From JAEVLT01 sp044598425 (GTDB taxonomy: Bacteria > Bacillota > Bacilli > Bacillales > Cytobacillaceae): a stretch of DNA of 64,000 nucleotides. Position 1 is the stretch's first letter; every line of letters starts with the position of its first letter. The position numbers were made by a program, and so were the translations under genes. Shown here in pieces: positions 26,632 to 35,257 of the stretch. Under the pieces are notes generated by a model. That model saw only the letters and a list, made by a program, of their open reading frames with translations, did not search any database and was not told where the DNA came from. The stretch is from assembly GCA_044598425.1 (NCBI GenBank), contig CP172536.1, forward strand, positions 2,604,001 through 2,668,000. Direction: 5' to 3'.

Positions 26632-27153
26632 TCACTTTTGCGGCAATATAAATTCACGGGAAAGTGACCCGATTTCTTTGCCACTCAACTCATATACAAA
26701 TAATTTTACTGTTTCTTCAAGCAGTTCGACAATCATATACGTTTTTTCAAATCGTTCCCGAGGAAGTCGAATACTCCCGGGATTTAAAAATAATACGCCA
26801 TCTACAAGTTCGGCACCTAAAACATGAGAATGCCCGAAGCATACTAGATCCGCCTGCAGTTCCTTTGCACGGTATTTCAAACTCATAAGCGAAGTTTTCA
26901 CAGAATATTTGTGGCCATGCGTAACAAATATTCTTTTTCCTGAAAGCTCTTCAACTGTCTCAAGCGGAAACCTCGTATCAAAATCACAATTCCCTCGAAC
27001 GTTTAGGAAACCAGCCATTGCTTCATCGTCTGCCATCAATTGCGAATCACCGCAGTGAATCATTAAATCGACTTCTTCCCTGTGCCTCTCCTTTAACATT
27101 TCAAGCTCATGACTTAAACCATGGCTGTCGCTGACAATGAATATCTTGCTCAT
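26632..27153 (-). CDS. ysnB: YsnB, YfcE/MJ0936-type metallophosphoesterase
   Basis: The 173-residue protein has all calcineurin-like metal motifs: SDSHG at residues 8-12, HCGD, GNCD, THGH and GHSH near residues 107-110. Family members hydrolyse phosphodiesters; the substrate here is unknown. It overlaps the rdgB stop by four bases (ATGA), so it is translationally coupled to the nucleotide-sanitising enzyme. Confidence 0.92.
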   Translation of the reverse strand: MSKIFIVSDSHGLSHELEMLKERHREEVDLMIHCGDSQLMADDEAMAGFLNVRGNCDFDTRFPLETVEELSGKRIFVTHGHKYSVKTSLMSLKYRAKELQADLVCFGHSHVLGAELVDGVLFLNPGSIRLPRERFEKTYMIVELLEETVKLFVYELSGKEIGSLSREFILPQK

Positions 27154-27761
27154 GATCCAACAGCTCTTTCAAGGATCGAATCAAGGATCTGATCCAATTT
27201 TTTCAAAGCGTTTGCGCGGTGGCTGATTTTATTTTTTTCTTCCGCCGCCAGTTCAGCCATCGAACAGTCTTTTCCCGGAACATAAAAGATCGGATCATAT
27301 CCAAACCCGTTTGTTCCTTGTCGGGTTTCAAGGATAGTACCCTCACAAGTTCCTGATACGGTTTCGGTTTCCTTCCCTGGCAAAGCAATTGCCAGCGCAC
27401 AATAAAATCTCGCTGTTCGTGTGTCCATGGGCACTCCTGCTAATTCATGCAGGACTTTATCAATATTGGCCTGATCATTTTTTTCTTCTCCTGCGTATCT
27501 TGCCGAAAAAATCCCAGGCCGGCCGTCTAGTGCATCTATGATCAGGCCTGAATCATCGCTGATGACCATTTTATTTAGAAAGCGGGAAACCGCTTCCGCT
27601 TTTAAAATGGCATTTTCTTCAAACGTTTGACCTGTTTCTTCGACTTCCGGGATTTCCGGGTAATCCAGCAGCGTTTTTACAGCAATGCTTCTTGATGAAA
27701 AAATTTCAATAAATTCTTTTGCTTTCCCAGGATTCTTGGTTGCAACGATGACTTCATTCAT
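27150..27761 (-). CDS. rdgB: XTP/dITP diphosphatase (RdgB / Ham1 family)
   Basis: It hydrolyses non-canonical purine nucleotides (XTP, dITP, ITP) to monophosphates, keeping them out of DNA and RNA. The 203-residue protein has the family signatures ATKNPGKAKEF, SDDSGL, PGIFSARYAGE, GTNGFGYDPIF and SHRANAL. It follows rph by seven bases and overlaps ysnB; the rph-rdgB-ysnB order is typical of Bacillus, where the gene is called ysnA. Confidence 0.96.
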   Translation of the reverse strand: MNEVIVATKNPGKAKEFIEIFSSRSIAVKTLLDYPEIPEVEETGQTFEENAILKAEAVSRFLNKMVISDDSGLIIDALDGRPGIFSARYAGEEKNDQANIDKVLHELAGVPMDTRTARFYCALAIALPGKETETVSGTCEGTILETRQGTNGFGYDPIFYVPGKDCSMAELAAEEKNKISHRANALKKLDQILDSILERAVGS

Positions 27762-27768
27762 TAACTTC

Positions 27769-28533
27769 TTACTCCTCCCTGTTTAATTTTCGACTCTCTA
27801 TCTTTTTCGTGATTTCTTCCCCAAGCGCTTTCTTTTGAAACTCAAACAGTTCCATCAATCCTTCCTGCCCTGCCTTCAGCAGATCTTGCAGCTGCTTAAA
27901 AGAAAAAGTGGCTTCTTCCCCGGTTCCTTGCAATTCAACAAACTCACCATTTCCAGTCATGACAATATTCATATCTACTTGCGCATTTGAGTCTTCCACA
28001 TAATTAAGATCTAATACTGTCTCGTTATTTTCTAAAATGCCTACGCTTGTAGCTGCTAGGAAATCTGTTATCGGAAATTGGGAAAGCGGCTTTTTTTTCA
28101 CTAAATCGTTTATTGCCAGCGCCATGGCGACAAATGCCCCAGTAATGGAGGCCGTTCGTGTTCCGCCGTCTGCCTGAATGACATCACAGTCAATCCAGAT
28201 CGTTCTTTCGCCGATCGCCTCAAGATCAACAATCGCCCTTAAGGCACGACCGATTAAACGCTGTATCTCCATTGTACGCCCTGTTACTTTCCCCTTGGAT
28301 GACTCGCGGATATTTCTTGCTTCTGTTGCTCTTGGCAGCATTGAATACTCGGCGGTAATCCAGCCTTTTCCTCCTCCACGCAAAAATGGAGGAACCCGTT
28401 CTTCAATGCTTGCCGCACAAATCACTTTTGTATCTCCAACCGATATGAGCACTGAACCTTCAGGATGTTTTAAATAATTTGTTTCTATATGTATGGGTCT
28501 TAATTGCAATGGTTCTCTTCCATCTACACGCAC
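27769..28533 (-). CDS. rph: RNase PH
   Basis: RNase PH trims tRNA 3' ends by phosphorolysis. The 254-residue protein has the conserved RPIHIETNYLKHPEGSVL start region, the RxxR-type RATEARNIRESSKGK segment, IDCDVIQADGGTRTASITGA and a C-terminal helix. It starts with GTG after GGGAGGAAC. First gene of the rph-rdgB-ysnB operon. Confidence 0.97.
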   Translation of the reverse strand: MRVDGREPLQLRPIHIETNYLKHPEGSVLISVGDTKVICAASIEERVPPFLRGGGKGWITAEYSMLPRATEARNIRESSKGKVTGRTMEIQRLIGRALRAIVDLEAIGERTIWIDCDVIQADGGTRTASITGAFVAMALAINDLVKKKPLSQFPITDFLAATSVGILENNETVLDLNYVEDSNAQVDMNIVMTGNGEFVELQGTGEEATFSFKQLQDLLKAGQEGLMELFEFQKKALGEEITKKIESRKLNREE

Positions 28534-28597
28534 AACTGTTCCTCCCTTTCATTAGCAACCTTCCGTTTTTTGGGAATCAACGATCCATTTTAAAAGA

Positions 28598-28628
28598 AAG
28601 AAGAGGCGGCCCAAAAGCCAACCTCATT
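28598..28628 (-). terminator. Terminator of gerM
   Basis: GAGG...GGC and GCC...CCTC arms with a TTTTG loop, followed on the minus strand by a T-rich stretch, separate gerM from rph. Confidence 0.65.
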
Positions 28629-28662
28629 CATTGTCATTATATAGTATAACAAAAAAACTTTT

Positions 28663-29739
28663 TTAGAAACTACCTGTATTCACTTTTTCAGGCCGAGTTA
28701 CCGGTGCCGTCAATTTCTTGCCATCTTCTTTTACAAGTTCAGCTTTCCCTTTTACGAGAACAGATACTTCTTTAATCCCTTGCTGCTCTGTCAGAGAAAG
28801 AACAAGTGCATCCAATAAATGTTGCGAAATCACTTTTTCTTTAAAGCTGCCATATACAGACTCATTAAAATTCAAGGTAACTTTGCCTTTTTCCACTTTT
28901 GGCGCTTCAAGAAGCTTCACTTTTGGCATAAAATCAGATATGAGGTTGGAGGATTGGTTCGGCCCTTTTACAAGTTCATCAACAGCAGCAACCACATTGT
29001 CTTTCACACTATTGCTCACCCTGCGGGTTACTGGCACATAATAATATGAGCCTTCTTCGCCGCCGATGTAGTAAACAGTGACCGGTTTTGTATTGGTTAT
29101 ATCCAGCACGTCAGATGTGTCAATGTTAATTCCGCTCGCTCTTGAAAGATTTTCGCTGATTGGCGTGCCATTTACAGGCATCTTGGCCAGCGGCTTTCCA
29201 TCCATTGCCAGCTTGATGCTTTTTACTGTGTTAAATTGCGTTATTGTCCATGTAATGGACTGAAGAATTTTTGTTTCATCGGCAGCCTGGTAATTTTTAA
29301 ATTCCTTTGAAAAATTAACGGAGGCAACCCCATCTTTAATATCCACAGAAACTTCTGTACCGGCTGGAAGCACGGCTCTAAACCCTTTTGGCAGCAGTTC
29401 CGAAACTGGACCACCCGCCACTAAATATTCGAGTGCTTGTTTGGCAATAGAAGTCGTTTTTGGCAGAGCAATCGTTTGAGGAACGACATAGCCATTTTTA
29501 TCAATCAAATAAAGTTCTGTTTTCATGGATTGCTTTGCTTTCGCATCCGCTTTAACCGCTTCCTTGCTCGATTGTTGATTGGTTTTCGCCGCTGTACTGC
29601 TCTCTTTCGCGATTGTTACATCTTTTGGCGGGTCAATTTTCCTGGCAGTTTCACTTCCAAACAGACCGCAGCCAGACAAAAGCAATGTTGAAACAAAAAC
29701 AGCCGAAACGAGAGTCGTAGTCGTTTTATTTTTAATCAT
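28663..29739 (-). CDS. gerM: GerM, sporulation/germination lipoprotein with two GerMN domains
   Basis: The 358-residue precursor has a lipoprotein signal ending LLLSGC (Cys 24), a linker rich in K, S and T, and two GerMN domains (about 80-205 and 220-345). In B. subtilis GerM stabilises SpoIIQ-SpoIIIAH channels across the forespore membranes. ATG 29739 follows GGGAGGG; the upstream frame extension has no ribosome site. A terminator follows, so it is a separate unit between racE and rph. Confidence 0.94.
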   Translation of the reverse strand: MIKNKTTTTLVSAVFVSTLLLSGCGLFGSETARKIDPPKDVTIAKESSTAAKTNQQSSKEAVKADAKAKQSMKTELYLIDKNGYVVPQTIALPKTTSIAKQALEYLVAGGPVSELLPKGFRAVLPAGTEVSVDIKDGVASVNFSKEFKNYQAADETKILQSITWTITQFNTVKSIKLAMDGKPLAKMPVNGTPISENLSRASGINIDTSDVLDITNTKPVTVYYIGGEEGSYYYVPVTRRVSNSVKDNVVAAVDELVKGPNQSSNLISDFMPKVKLLEAPKVEKGKVTLNFNESVYGSFKEKVISQHLLDALVLSLTEQQGIKEVSVLVKGKAELVKEDGKKLTAPVTRPEKVNTGSF

Positions 29740-29819
29740 AGAAATCCCTCCCAAGACAGTTTGTACTACCATATATACGAGCTTATTTGGAATTTAGACC
29801 GTTTTGGGAAAAAATGTGG

Positions 29820-29857
29820 ACAAAAAAAAGCTCCCTTTTGCTTAAGGAGCTTTAAAA
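29820..29857 (-). terminator. Terminator of racE
   Basis: AAAGCTCC and GGGAGCTTT arms followed by eight T on the minus strand, directly after racE. Confidence 0.85.
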
Positions 29858-29861
29858 CCAG

Positions 29862-30656
29862 CTATAATCTTTTCCATTTCACATTTTCAATTGGCACACC
29901 AAGCCATTCAGAAGCTATTTTTGAAAAAATCGCTTTTGAGCCCGATGTATAAAACGCATGAATAGGCTCGTCCTCATTCGAACTTAACATACCATTATAT
30001 TGCAGAATTGCGCTGATCTCTCTCGCGGTTTCGTCACCGGAACTGATCACACTCACATCCGGTCCCATGAACTGCTTAATCAGCGGCTCAAGAAGCGGAT
30101 AATGGGTACAGCCTAAAATAAGCGTATCCAAATTTTGCCCGATTAATGGTTTTAACGATTCTTCAACAATTTTTTGAGCAACAGGCCCAGAATACTCTCC
30201 GCTTTCCACGAGGGGAACAAACTTCGGACAAGCAAGACCGGTGACAAACAAGTGGCTGTTTAACGCTTTTAACGCTTTTTCATACGCTCCGCTTTTTACT
30301 GTCCCCTCCGTTCCGATAATCCCCACGCGATAGTTCTTCGTTTTTTTAATTGCTGCGCGGGCACCTGGATAAATAACTCCCAATACCGGGATGCGAAGCT
30401 CCCCTTGAATTTCTTCAAGGGCCGCAGCTGTTGCTGTGTTGCAGGCAATTACAAGCATCTTTATCTTTTTTTGCAATAAAAACTGCGTCATTTCCCAAGT
30501 GAATTTTTTCACTTCCCTGCTTGTTCTCGGTCCATAAGGGCATCTGGCCGTATCACCAAAATAAATAATTTCTTCGTTTGGAAGCTGTCTCATGATCTCC
30601 TTGACGACTGTTAGGCCGCCGACCCCCGAATCAATCACACCAATTGGCTGTTTCAA
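29862..30656 (-). CDS. racE: Glutamate racemase
   Basis: It supplies D-glutamate for peptidoglycan. The 264-residue protein carries the IDSGVGGLTVV motif and the two catalytic cysteines in VIACNTATAAA and LILGCTHYPLL. The start is probably TTG 30656, right after GGGGAG and ten bases past the ysmB stop; an upstream GTG at 30677 lies inside ysmB. It is in one unit with ysmB. The second racemase family member, if any, is outside this window. Confidence 0.93.
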   Translation of the reverse strand: MKQPIGVIDSGVGGLTVVKEIMRQLPNEEIIYFGDTARCPYGPRTSREVKKFTWEMTQFLLQKKIKMLVIACNTATAAALEEIQGELRIPVLGVIYPGARAAIKKTKNYRVGIIGTEGTVKSGAYEKALKALNSHLFVTGLACPKFVPLVESGEYSGPVAQKIVEESLKPLIGQNLDTLILGCTHYPLLEPLIKQFMGPDVSVISSGDETAREISAILQYNGMLSSNEDEPIHAFYTSGSKAIFSKIASEWLGVPIENVKWKRL

Positions 30657-30666
30657 ACTTCTCCCC

Positions 30667-31122
30667 TCAATCTTCACGCATTTCTTGATGCAATTTCACT
30701 AAATTGCTTTGAAGAAGCTGAATTTCTTCATCCGAAAAGTTTTTCAAAACTTCTTCCAAGTAAATTTGCCGTTTTTTTATAACTTCCTGAATGATTCTTT
30801 CTCCTTCTTCCAATAAATGAATCCTGACAACACGGCGATCTTGGCTGTCTCTGACCCTCATGACAAGCTGATTTTTCTCCATTCGATCGACAAGGTCTGT
30901 TGTTGTGCTGCAGGCTAAGTACATTTTACTGGAAAGATCGCCAATCGTCATATCTCCCACCTCAAAAAGCCACTGCAAAGCGACAAACTGCGGTGGAGTA
31001 ATCGTATAATTGCTTAAAAGTTCTCTTCCTTTTTGCTTAATAATCCCTGCTATGTAGCGCAGCTCCTTCTCAATAAGAGCAACCCTGTCTTCGTTCCTTT
31101 CAATTATGTTTTCAAGTTCCAT
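30667..31122 (-). CDS. ysmB: MarR-family transcriptional regulator YsmB
   Basis: The 151-residue protein has a MarR winged helix-turn-helix (MTIGDLSSKMYLACSTTTDLVDRMEKNQLV, wing RDSQDRRVVRIHLLEEG) flanked by dimerisation helices. The start ATG 31122 follows AGAGGAG by nine bases; an upstream TTG at 31185 lacks a site. It is cotranscribed with racE, the same pairing as in B. subtilis. Effector and target genes are unknown. Confidence 0.9.
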   Translation of the reverse strand: MELENIIERNEDRVALIEKELRYIAGIIKQKGRELLSNYTITPPQFVALQWLFEVGDMTIGDLSSKMYLACSTTTDLVDRMEKNQLVMRVRDSQDRRVVRIHLLEEGERIIQEVIKKRQIYLEEVLKNFSDEEIQLLQSNLVKLHQEMRED

Positions 31123-31251
31123 ATTCGACAACTCCTCTAAAAGGTTTCGGAGTCTGTTAAGACTGTCCAAAAACTGCTTGTTCAAACGGCTATCTTGCTC
31201 TTATTTTCTACCTTTCCGTTGAAAAATTCAAGGTGGGAATACCGCATAAAA

Positions 31252-31286
31252 TATGAACCGGCCTCCCATAAGGATGCCGGTCATAA
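31252..31286 (-). terminator. Terminator of gerE
   Basis: ACCGGC and GCCGGT arms around a 13-base loop, with a T-containing tail on the minus strand. Confidence 0.6.
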
Positions 31287-31511
31287 TTAAAGTTCTAGCT
31301 CTCCCATTCGAAGGAGCTCTACAACTGCTTGTGAACGCCCCTTTACACCAAGCTTTTGCATGGCATTTGAAATATGATTCCGAACCGTCTTTTCGCTTAT
31401 AAATAATTCACCAGCGATCTCTTTTGTTGTTTTGTCTTGTACTAACAGTTCGAATACTTCTTTTTCTCGTTTGGTGAGTAACGGCTTGTGAGTATATTCA
31501 TTCTCCTTCAA
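31287..31511 (-). CDS. gerE: GerE, late mother-cell LuxR-type regulator
   Basis: GerE controls coat genes late in sporulation, activating or repressing sigma-K promoters. The 74-residue protein is almost entirely a LuxR-type helix-turn-helix (LTKREKEVFELLVQDKTT, ISEKTVRNHISNAMQKLGV). It matches B. subtilis GerE closely as I remember it. The start is TTG 31511, nine bases after AAGGAGGG. A near-perfect sigma-K promoter lies 64 bases upstream of the start. Confidence 0.97.
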   Translation of the reverse strand: MKENEYTHKPLLTKREKEVFELLVQDKTTKEIAGELFISEKTVRNHISNAMQKLGVKGRSQAVVELLRMGELEL

Positions 31512-31574
31512 GTATTGTAACCCTCCTTGCCTTCGCCAGTATGAACCGTGGGGTGGGTATATATTTAGTCACCA

Positions 31575-31602
31575 TATCATATGTAAAAAAAACTTTTCGA
31601 GT
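31575..31602 (-). promoter_or_regulatory. Sigma-K promoter of gerE
   Basis: AC (31602-31601), a 17-base spacer and CATATGATA (31583-31575) match the sigma-K pattern AC-N17-CATAnnnTA at every fixed position. Confidence 0.7.
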
Positions 31603-31707
31603 GACTGGAATACCTGGAGTGTGAATGAATTTTTGTAAAAAATGTGCGTTTGCGTATGTCAATATCTTACAAGTTATCCCATTGGCTTGGGGACTCCGTT
31701 ATTTTTT

Positions 31708-31736
31708 CTGACAATATATAATAAAACAACTTTAAT
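31708..31736 (+). promoter_or_regulatory. Candidate sigma-A promoter of a small RNA
   Basis: CTGACA and TTTAAT with a 17-base spacer on the plus strand. No coding sequence follows; transcription would enter the tandem repeats and end at a strong plus-strand terminator. Confidence 0.4.
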
Positions 31737-31741
31737 CATAA

Positions 31742-31870
31742 TAGTAATACCCCTAAGCCGCCTTTTTGAGTGAAAACAGGCATTAGTGCCACCTAGTAAT
31801 GACCGTTAGCCGCCTTTATTATAGAAAACGGGCATTTATCCACCTAGTAATGCTTATCGGCGGCTTTTTT
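31742..31870. repeat. Tandem 51-52 bp repeats, two full units and a partial third
   Basis: TAGTAAT recurs at 31742, 31794 and 31845, and AGCCGCC at 31756 and 31808, giving a period of 51-52 bp. In the third position the motif is inverted (GGCGGCT at 31859), so it can pair with the AGCCGCC of the second unit and is followed by six T on the plus strand. Each unit also holds a GAAAAC-GGCATT...CCACC block. The region has no open frame and lies between gerE and the sortase gene. Confidence 0.7.
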
Positions 31871-31905
31871 ATGTGACAGCGGGAAGAAATCCCGCCTTTT
31901 TTTTC
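31743..31905 (+). ncRNA. Candidate small RNA over the tandem repeats
   Basis: A plus-strand promoter-like sequence at 31708-31736 precedes about 160 bases with several short hairpins (GGCA-TTAG-TGCC; AGCCGCC with GGCGGCT plus a T-run) and ends in a textbook terminator, GCGGG-AAGAAAT-CCCGC followed by eight T (31879-31905). No coding potential is seen. The same hairpins could instead be structure at the end of the convergent sortase transcript. I do not recognise it as a known RNA family. Confidence 0.4.
31879..31905 (+). terminator. Intrinsic terminator on the plus strand
   Basis: GCGGG and CCCGC arms with a seven-base loop followed by eight T, four bases from the convergent sortase stop. 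No plus-strand protein gene precedes it. Confidence 0.8.
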
Positions 31906-31908
31906 ATA

Positions 31909-32490
31909 TTAATTAGGTGATGCGTAAATAATATACCTTTTAGGGGCATTTCCAATATAACTGAATGGATAACAGGTGGTTAAAATTAACTCTTCTTTCT
32001 TTTTCTGCAAGGTAATAATACTTTTATCATCCGAGTTTACAATTTTCGTATGCGTAATTTTGTACGTTTGGCTGCCGCTTTTTACTTTCACGGTTAGAGG
32101 ATCACCGATTTTTAATTCCCCTAATTTGCGAAAAACAGTATCGCGATGTCCTGATAAAACAATTTGACCGTTTTCTGCTGGCAATGAAGATCCTTTATAA
32201 TGTCCAACGCCTTTTTCAAGATCATTTGGATCTGTTCCTTCCACAATGGGCAATTCTGCTTTAATTTTAGGTATGTTTAAAAGCCCGATGGCATCTCCAA
32301 TAGACGGAGGTTGGCTGTTCCCTCTATTTTCATTTTGAGCTTGTTTTGGTTGTTCTTGAACAATTGCTTTTGCTTTTTTCAAAGTGTCCTTTGTTTGCAT
32401 CTTCCCATCTATAAGCTGCCAAACACCAATTCCCGCCAAAACTATTCCTGCTAAAACAACGATAAGGGGAATCCAATTTTTTAGTTTCAT
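31909..32490 (-). CDS. Class D sortase
   Basis: The 193-residue protein has an N-terminal membrane anchor (residues 6-27), a short linker and a sortase domain with the catalytic triad: His115 in LSGHRDTVF, Cys173 in LTTCYPF and Arg185 in PKRYIIYA. It should cleave a sorting signal and attach surface proteins to the wall. The TLTTC context and length fit class D, a class linked to sporulation in some bacilli. No LPxTG-type substrate is encoded nearby, so the target lies elsewhere. It is a single gene, downstream of sdhB beyond a terminator, in the place where B. subtilis (from memory) has ysmA. Confidence 0.9.
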   Translation of the reverse strand: MKLKNWIPLIVVLAGIVLAGIGVWQLIDGKMQTKDTLKKAKAIVQEQPKQAQNENRGNSQPPSIGDAIGLLNIPKIKAELPIVEGTDPNDLEKGVGHYKGSSLPAENGQIVLSGHRDTVFRKLGELKIGDPLTVKVKSGSQTYKITHTKIVNSDDKSIITLQKKKEELILTTCYPFSYIGNAPKRYIIYASPN

Positions 32491-32585
32491 AAACCGTCCT
32501 CTTCTATGGCAATCTTTATTAAAGTATATCAGACGTACGTTACCTTAAAAAAGAAAAATTCACCCAAAATCATTTACCATAAATT

Positions 32586-32626
32586 AAAAGGCCTCTTTTT
32601 CCACAGTAGAAAAGAGGCCTCTTAAT
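32586..32626 (-). terminator. Terminator of sdhCAB
   Basis: AGAGGCCTCTTTT and AAAAAGAGGCCT arms followed by T on the minus strand, immediately after sdhB. Confidence 0.85.
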
Positions 32627-32631
32627 TAATT

Positions 32632-33393
32632 TTATACTTGGTCGCTGCCAAAGAAGTTTCTAAATGATTGGATGGCTGTATCCCGGTTCAAAGCCGCAAT
32701 CGATGTAGTCAACGGAATACCCTTTGGACACGATTGGACACAGTTTTGCGAGTTGCCGCAATTAGCAAGACCGCCATCTCCCATAATCGCTTCCAGCCGT
32801 TCCGCTTTGTTCATTGCACCAGTTGGATGGGCATTAAATAGACGAACTTGGGAAAGCGGCTGCGGTCCAATAAAGTTGGATTTGCTATTAACATTCGGGC
32901 AAGCTTCAAGGCAAACGCCGCATGTCATGCATTTAGAAAGCTCGTAAGCCCATTGTCTTTTCGTTTCAGGCATCCGAGGACCTGGTCCTAAATCGTATGT
33001 GCCGTCAATCGGAATCCATGCTTTTACTTTCTTTAACGAATCAAACATCCTGCTGCGATCCACTTGAAGATCACGTATAACAGGGAAGGTGCGCATCGGC
33101 TCTAGTCTGATCGGCTGCTCTAATTTATCCACAAGCGCTGTACATGACTGTCGTGGTTTCCCATTAATCACCATTGAACAAGCACCGCAAACTTCTTCCA
33201 AGCAGTTCATTTCCCAGACAATCGGTGTAGTTGCTTGGCCTTTTACATTTACCGGATTTCTACGAATCTCCATCAATGCAGAAATAACATTCATATTTGG
33301 CCGGTATGGAAGTTCAAATTCCTCCTCATAAGAAGGAGAATCTGGGTTATCTTGCCGGGTAATAATAAATTTTACTGTTTTATTTTCAGACAT
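32632..33393 (-). CDS. sdhB: Succinate dehydrogenase iron-sulfur subunit SdhB
   Basis: SdhB passes electrons from FAD in SdhA to the menaquinone site in SdhC. The 253-residue protein has cysteine groups for three clusters: CLEEVCGACSMVI plus a later Cys (2Fe-2S), CMTCGVCLEACP (4Fe-4S) and CGNSQNCVQSCPKGIP (3Fe-4S and 4Fe-4S ligands). Last gene of sdhCAB, ending at a strong terminator. Confidence 0.97.
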   Translation of the reverse strand: MSENKTVKFIITRQDNPDSPSYEEEFELPYRPNMNVISALMEIRRNPVNVKGQATTPIVWEMNCLEEVCGACSMVINGKPRQSCTALVDKLEQPIRLEPMRTFPVIRDLQVDRSRMFDSLKKVKAWIPIDGTYDLGPGPRMPETKRQWAYELSKCMTCGVCLEACPNVNSKSNFIGPQPLSQVRLFNAHPTGAMNKAERLEAIMGDGGLANCGNSQNCVQSCPKGIPLTTSIAALNRDTAIQSFRNFFGSDQV

Positions 33394-33443
33394 ACAATCT
33401 ACTCCCCTTACTTATTAAAAATAATCCCAAACCCGAGCACGTA

Positions 33444-35195
33444 TTAATGGGCTTTCGAATAATCCCGTACTCGAGGTTTAATCAATGAGACATCAACATC
33501 TTCATAATGAAAAGCAGGGGCAGATTTCGCATCCACAAACTTGGCCATTGTCGTCTTCATCCATTCTTCATCATTGCGCGTAGGGAAATCAGGTTTGTAG
33601 TGAGCACCGCGGCTTTCATTTCGATTATAAGCGCCAAGCGTAATCACCCGAGCAAGCTGAAGCATATTTTGCAATTGTCTTGTAAAGGCAGCACCCTGAT
33701 TGCTCCATTTAGATGTATCATTGATATTGATATGTTGATAGCGTTCTAACAGCTCTTGTATTTTCTCATCGGTCTGCAATAGCTTATCATTGTAACGAAC
33801 AACCGTAACATTTGCCGTCATCCATTCTCCGAGCTCTTTATGAAGAACGTAAGCATTTTCCGTACCATCTAACGACAAAATCGAATTCCATTTTTCTTCT
33901 TGTTCTTTCGTATGACGATCAAAGACTGTTGAAGAAACAGCGTCCGAGCTTTTTTCAAGTCCATGAATGTATTTAACAGCGTTTGGTCCAGCAACCATAC
34001 CGCCGTAAATAGCAGACAGCAGGGAGTTGGCTCCTAAACGGTTGGCGCCATGCTGTGAATAATCGCATTCTCCAGCAGCAAAAAGCCCTGGTATATTTGT
34101 CATTTGATCATAATCAACCCACATGCCACCCATAGAATAGTGAACAGCAGGGAAAATTTTCATTGGCACTTTATGCGGATCTTCGCCGGTGAATTTTTCA
34201 TAAATTTCAATTATTCCACCGAGTTTAACATCCAATTCATGAGGATCTTTATGTGAAAGATCGAGATAAACCATGTTTTCTCCATTAATTCCAAGCTTCA
34301 GGTCATTGCAGACATGGAAAATTTCCCGTGTAGCAATATCGCGAGGCACGAGGTTGCCATAAGCTGGGTATTTTTCTTCAAGGAAATACCACGGCTTTCC
34401 ATCCTTGTATGTCCAGACACGACCGCCTTCGCCGCGAGCCGATTCGCTCATTAAACGAAGCTTGTCATCCCCAGGAATCGCTGTAGGGTGAATTTGAATA
34501 AACTCTCCATTTGCGTAGTAAACGCCTTGCTGATAAAGAATAGATGCGGCAGATCCTGTGTTGATAACAGAGTTTGTTGACTTTCCAAAAATAATTCCAG
34601 GTCCGCCGGTCGCCATAATAACAGCATCGGCAGCAAAAGATTTAATCTCCATTGTTTTTAAATTTTGTGCCACAATGCCGCGGCACACACCATCGTCATC
34701 GATTACCGCTCCAAGGAATTCCCATCCCTCGTATTTCGTTACCAATCCGGCAACTTCCTGACGGCGCACCTGCTCGTCCAATGCATACAGCAATTGCTGA
34801 CCTGTTGTTGCACCGGCAAATGCTGTACGGTGATGCTGTGTTCCGCCAAAGCGGCGGAAGTCCAATAAACCTTCAGGCGTCCGGTTAAACATTACACCCA
34901 TTCTGTCAAATAAATGAATAATGCCAGGCGCTGCTTCACACATCGCTTTTACCGGAGGCTGGTTTGCTAAAAAGTCGCCGCCATAAATCGTATCATCAAA
35001 GTGAATCCAAGGAGAATCTCCTTCTCCTTTTGTATTAACTGCTCCATTAATACCGCCTTGGGCACAAACAGAGTGAGAACGTTTTACCGGCACAAGTGAG
35101 AATAACTCAACCGGTGTTCCTGATTCTGCAACTTTAATCGATGCCATTAAGCCGGCTAATCCGCCGCCGACAATAATCACCTTTCCTTTACTCAT
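33444..35195 (-). CDS. sdhA: Succinate dehydrogenase flavoprotein subunit SdhA
   Basis: SdhA oxidises succinate to fumarate with covalent FAD. The 583-residue protein shows the dinucleotide site VGGGLAGLMASIKVAE, the flavin-linking histidine region HSVCAQGGINGA, the substrate segment HPTAIPGDDKL and RGEGGRVW. It lies between sdhC and sdhB with gaps of 62 and 50 bases, one operon, and acts on the inner face of the membrane. Confidence 0.97.
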   Translation of the reverse strand: MSKGKVIIVGGGLAGLMASIKVAESGTPVELFSLVPVKRSHSVCAQGGINGAVNTKGEGDSPWIHFDDTIYGGDFLANQPPVKAMCEAAPGIIHLFDRMGVMFNRTPEGLLDFRRFGGTQHHRTAFAGATTGQQLLYALDEQVRRQEVAGLVTKYEGWEFLGAVIDDDGVCRGIVAQNLKTMEIKSFAADAVIMATGGPGIIFGKSTNSVINTGSAASILYQQGVYYANGEFIQIHPTAIPGDDKLRLMSESARGEGGRVWTYKDGKPWYFLEEKYPAYGNLVPRDIATREIFHVCNDLKLGINGENMVYLDLSHKDPHELDVKLGGIIEIYEKFTGEDPHKVPMKIFPAVHYSMGGMWVDYDQMTNIPGLFAAGECDYSQHGANRLGANSLLSAIYGGMVAGPNAVKYIHGLEKSSDAVSSTVFDRHTKEQEEKWNSILSLDGTENAYVLHKELGEWMTANVTVVRYNDKLLQTDEKIQELLERYQHININDTSKWSNQGAAFTRQLQNMLQLARVITLGAYNRNESRGAHYKPDFPTRNDEEWMKTTMAKFVDAKSAPAFHYEDVDVSLIKPRVRDYSKAH

Positions 35196-35257
35196 CGATA
35201 CTCACTCTCCTAATCCAAACTACAATATTTTTCCCAGCACCGTATTCTATTACTCTA

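Noticed and set aside
31742..31870. Tandem repeats resembling a CRISPR array
   Set aside because: Only two to three units, the units diverge throughout instead of having identical repeats with unique spacers, and no cas gene is present.
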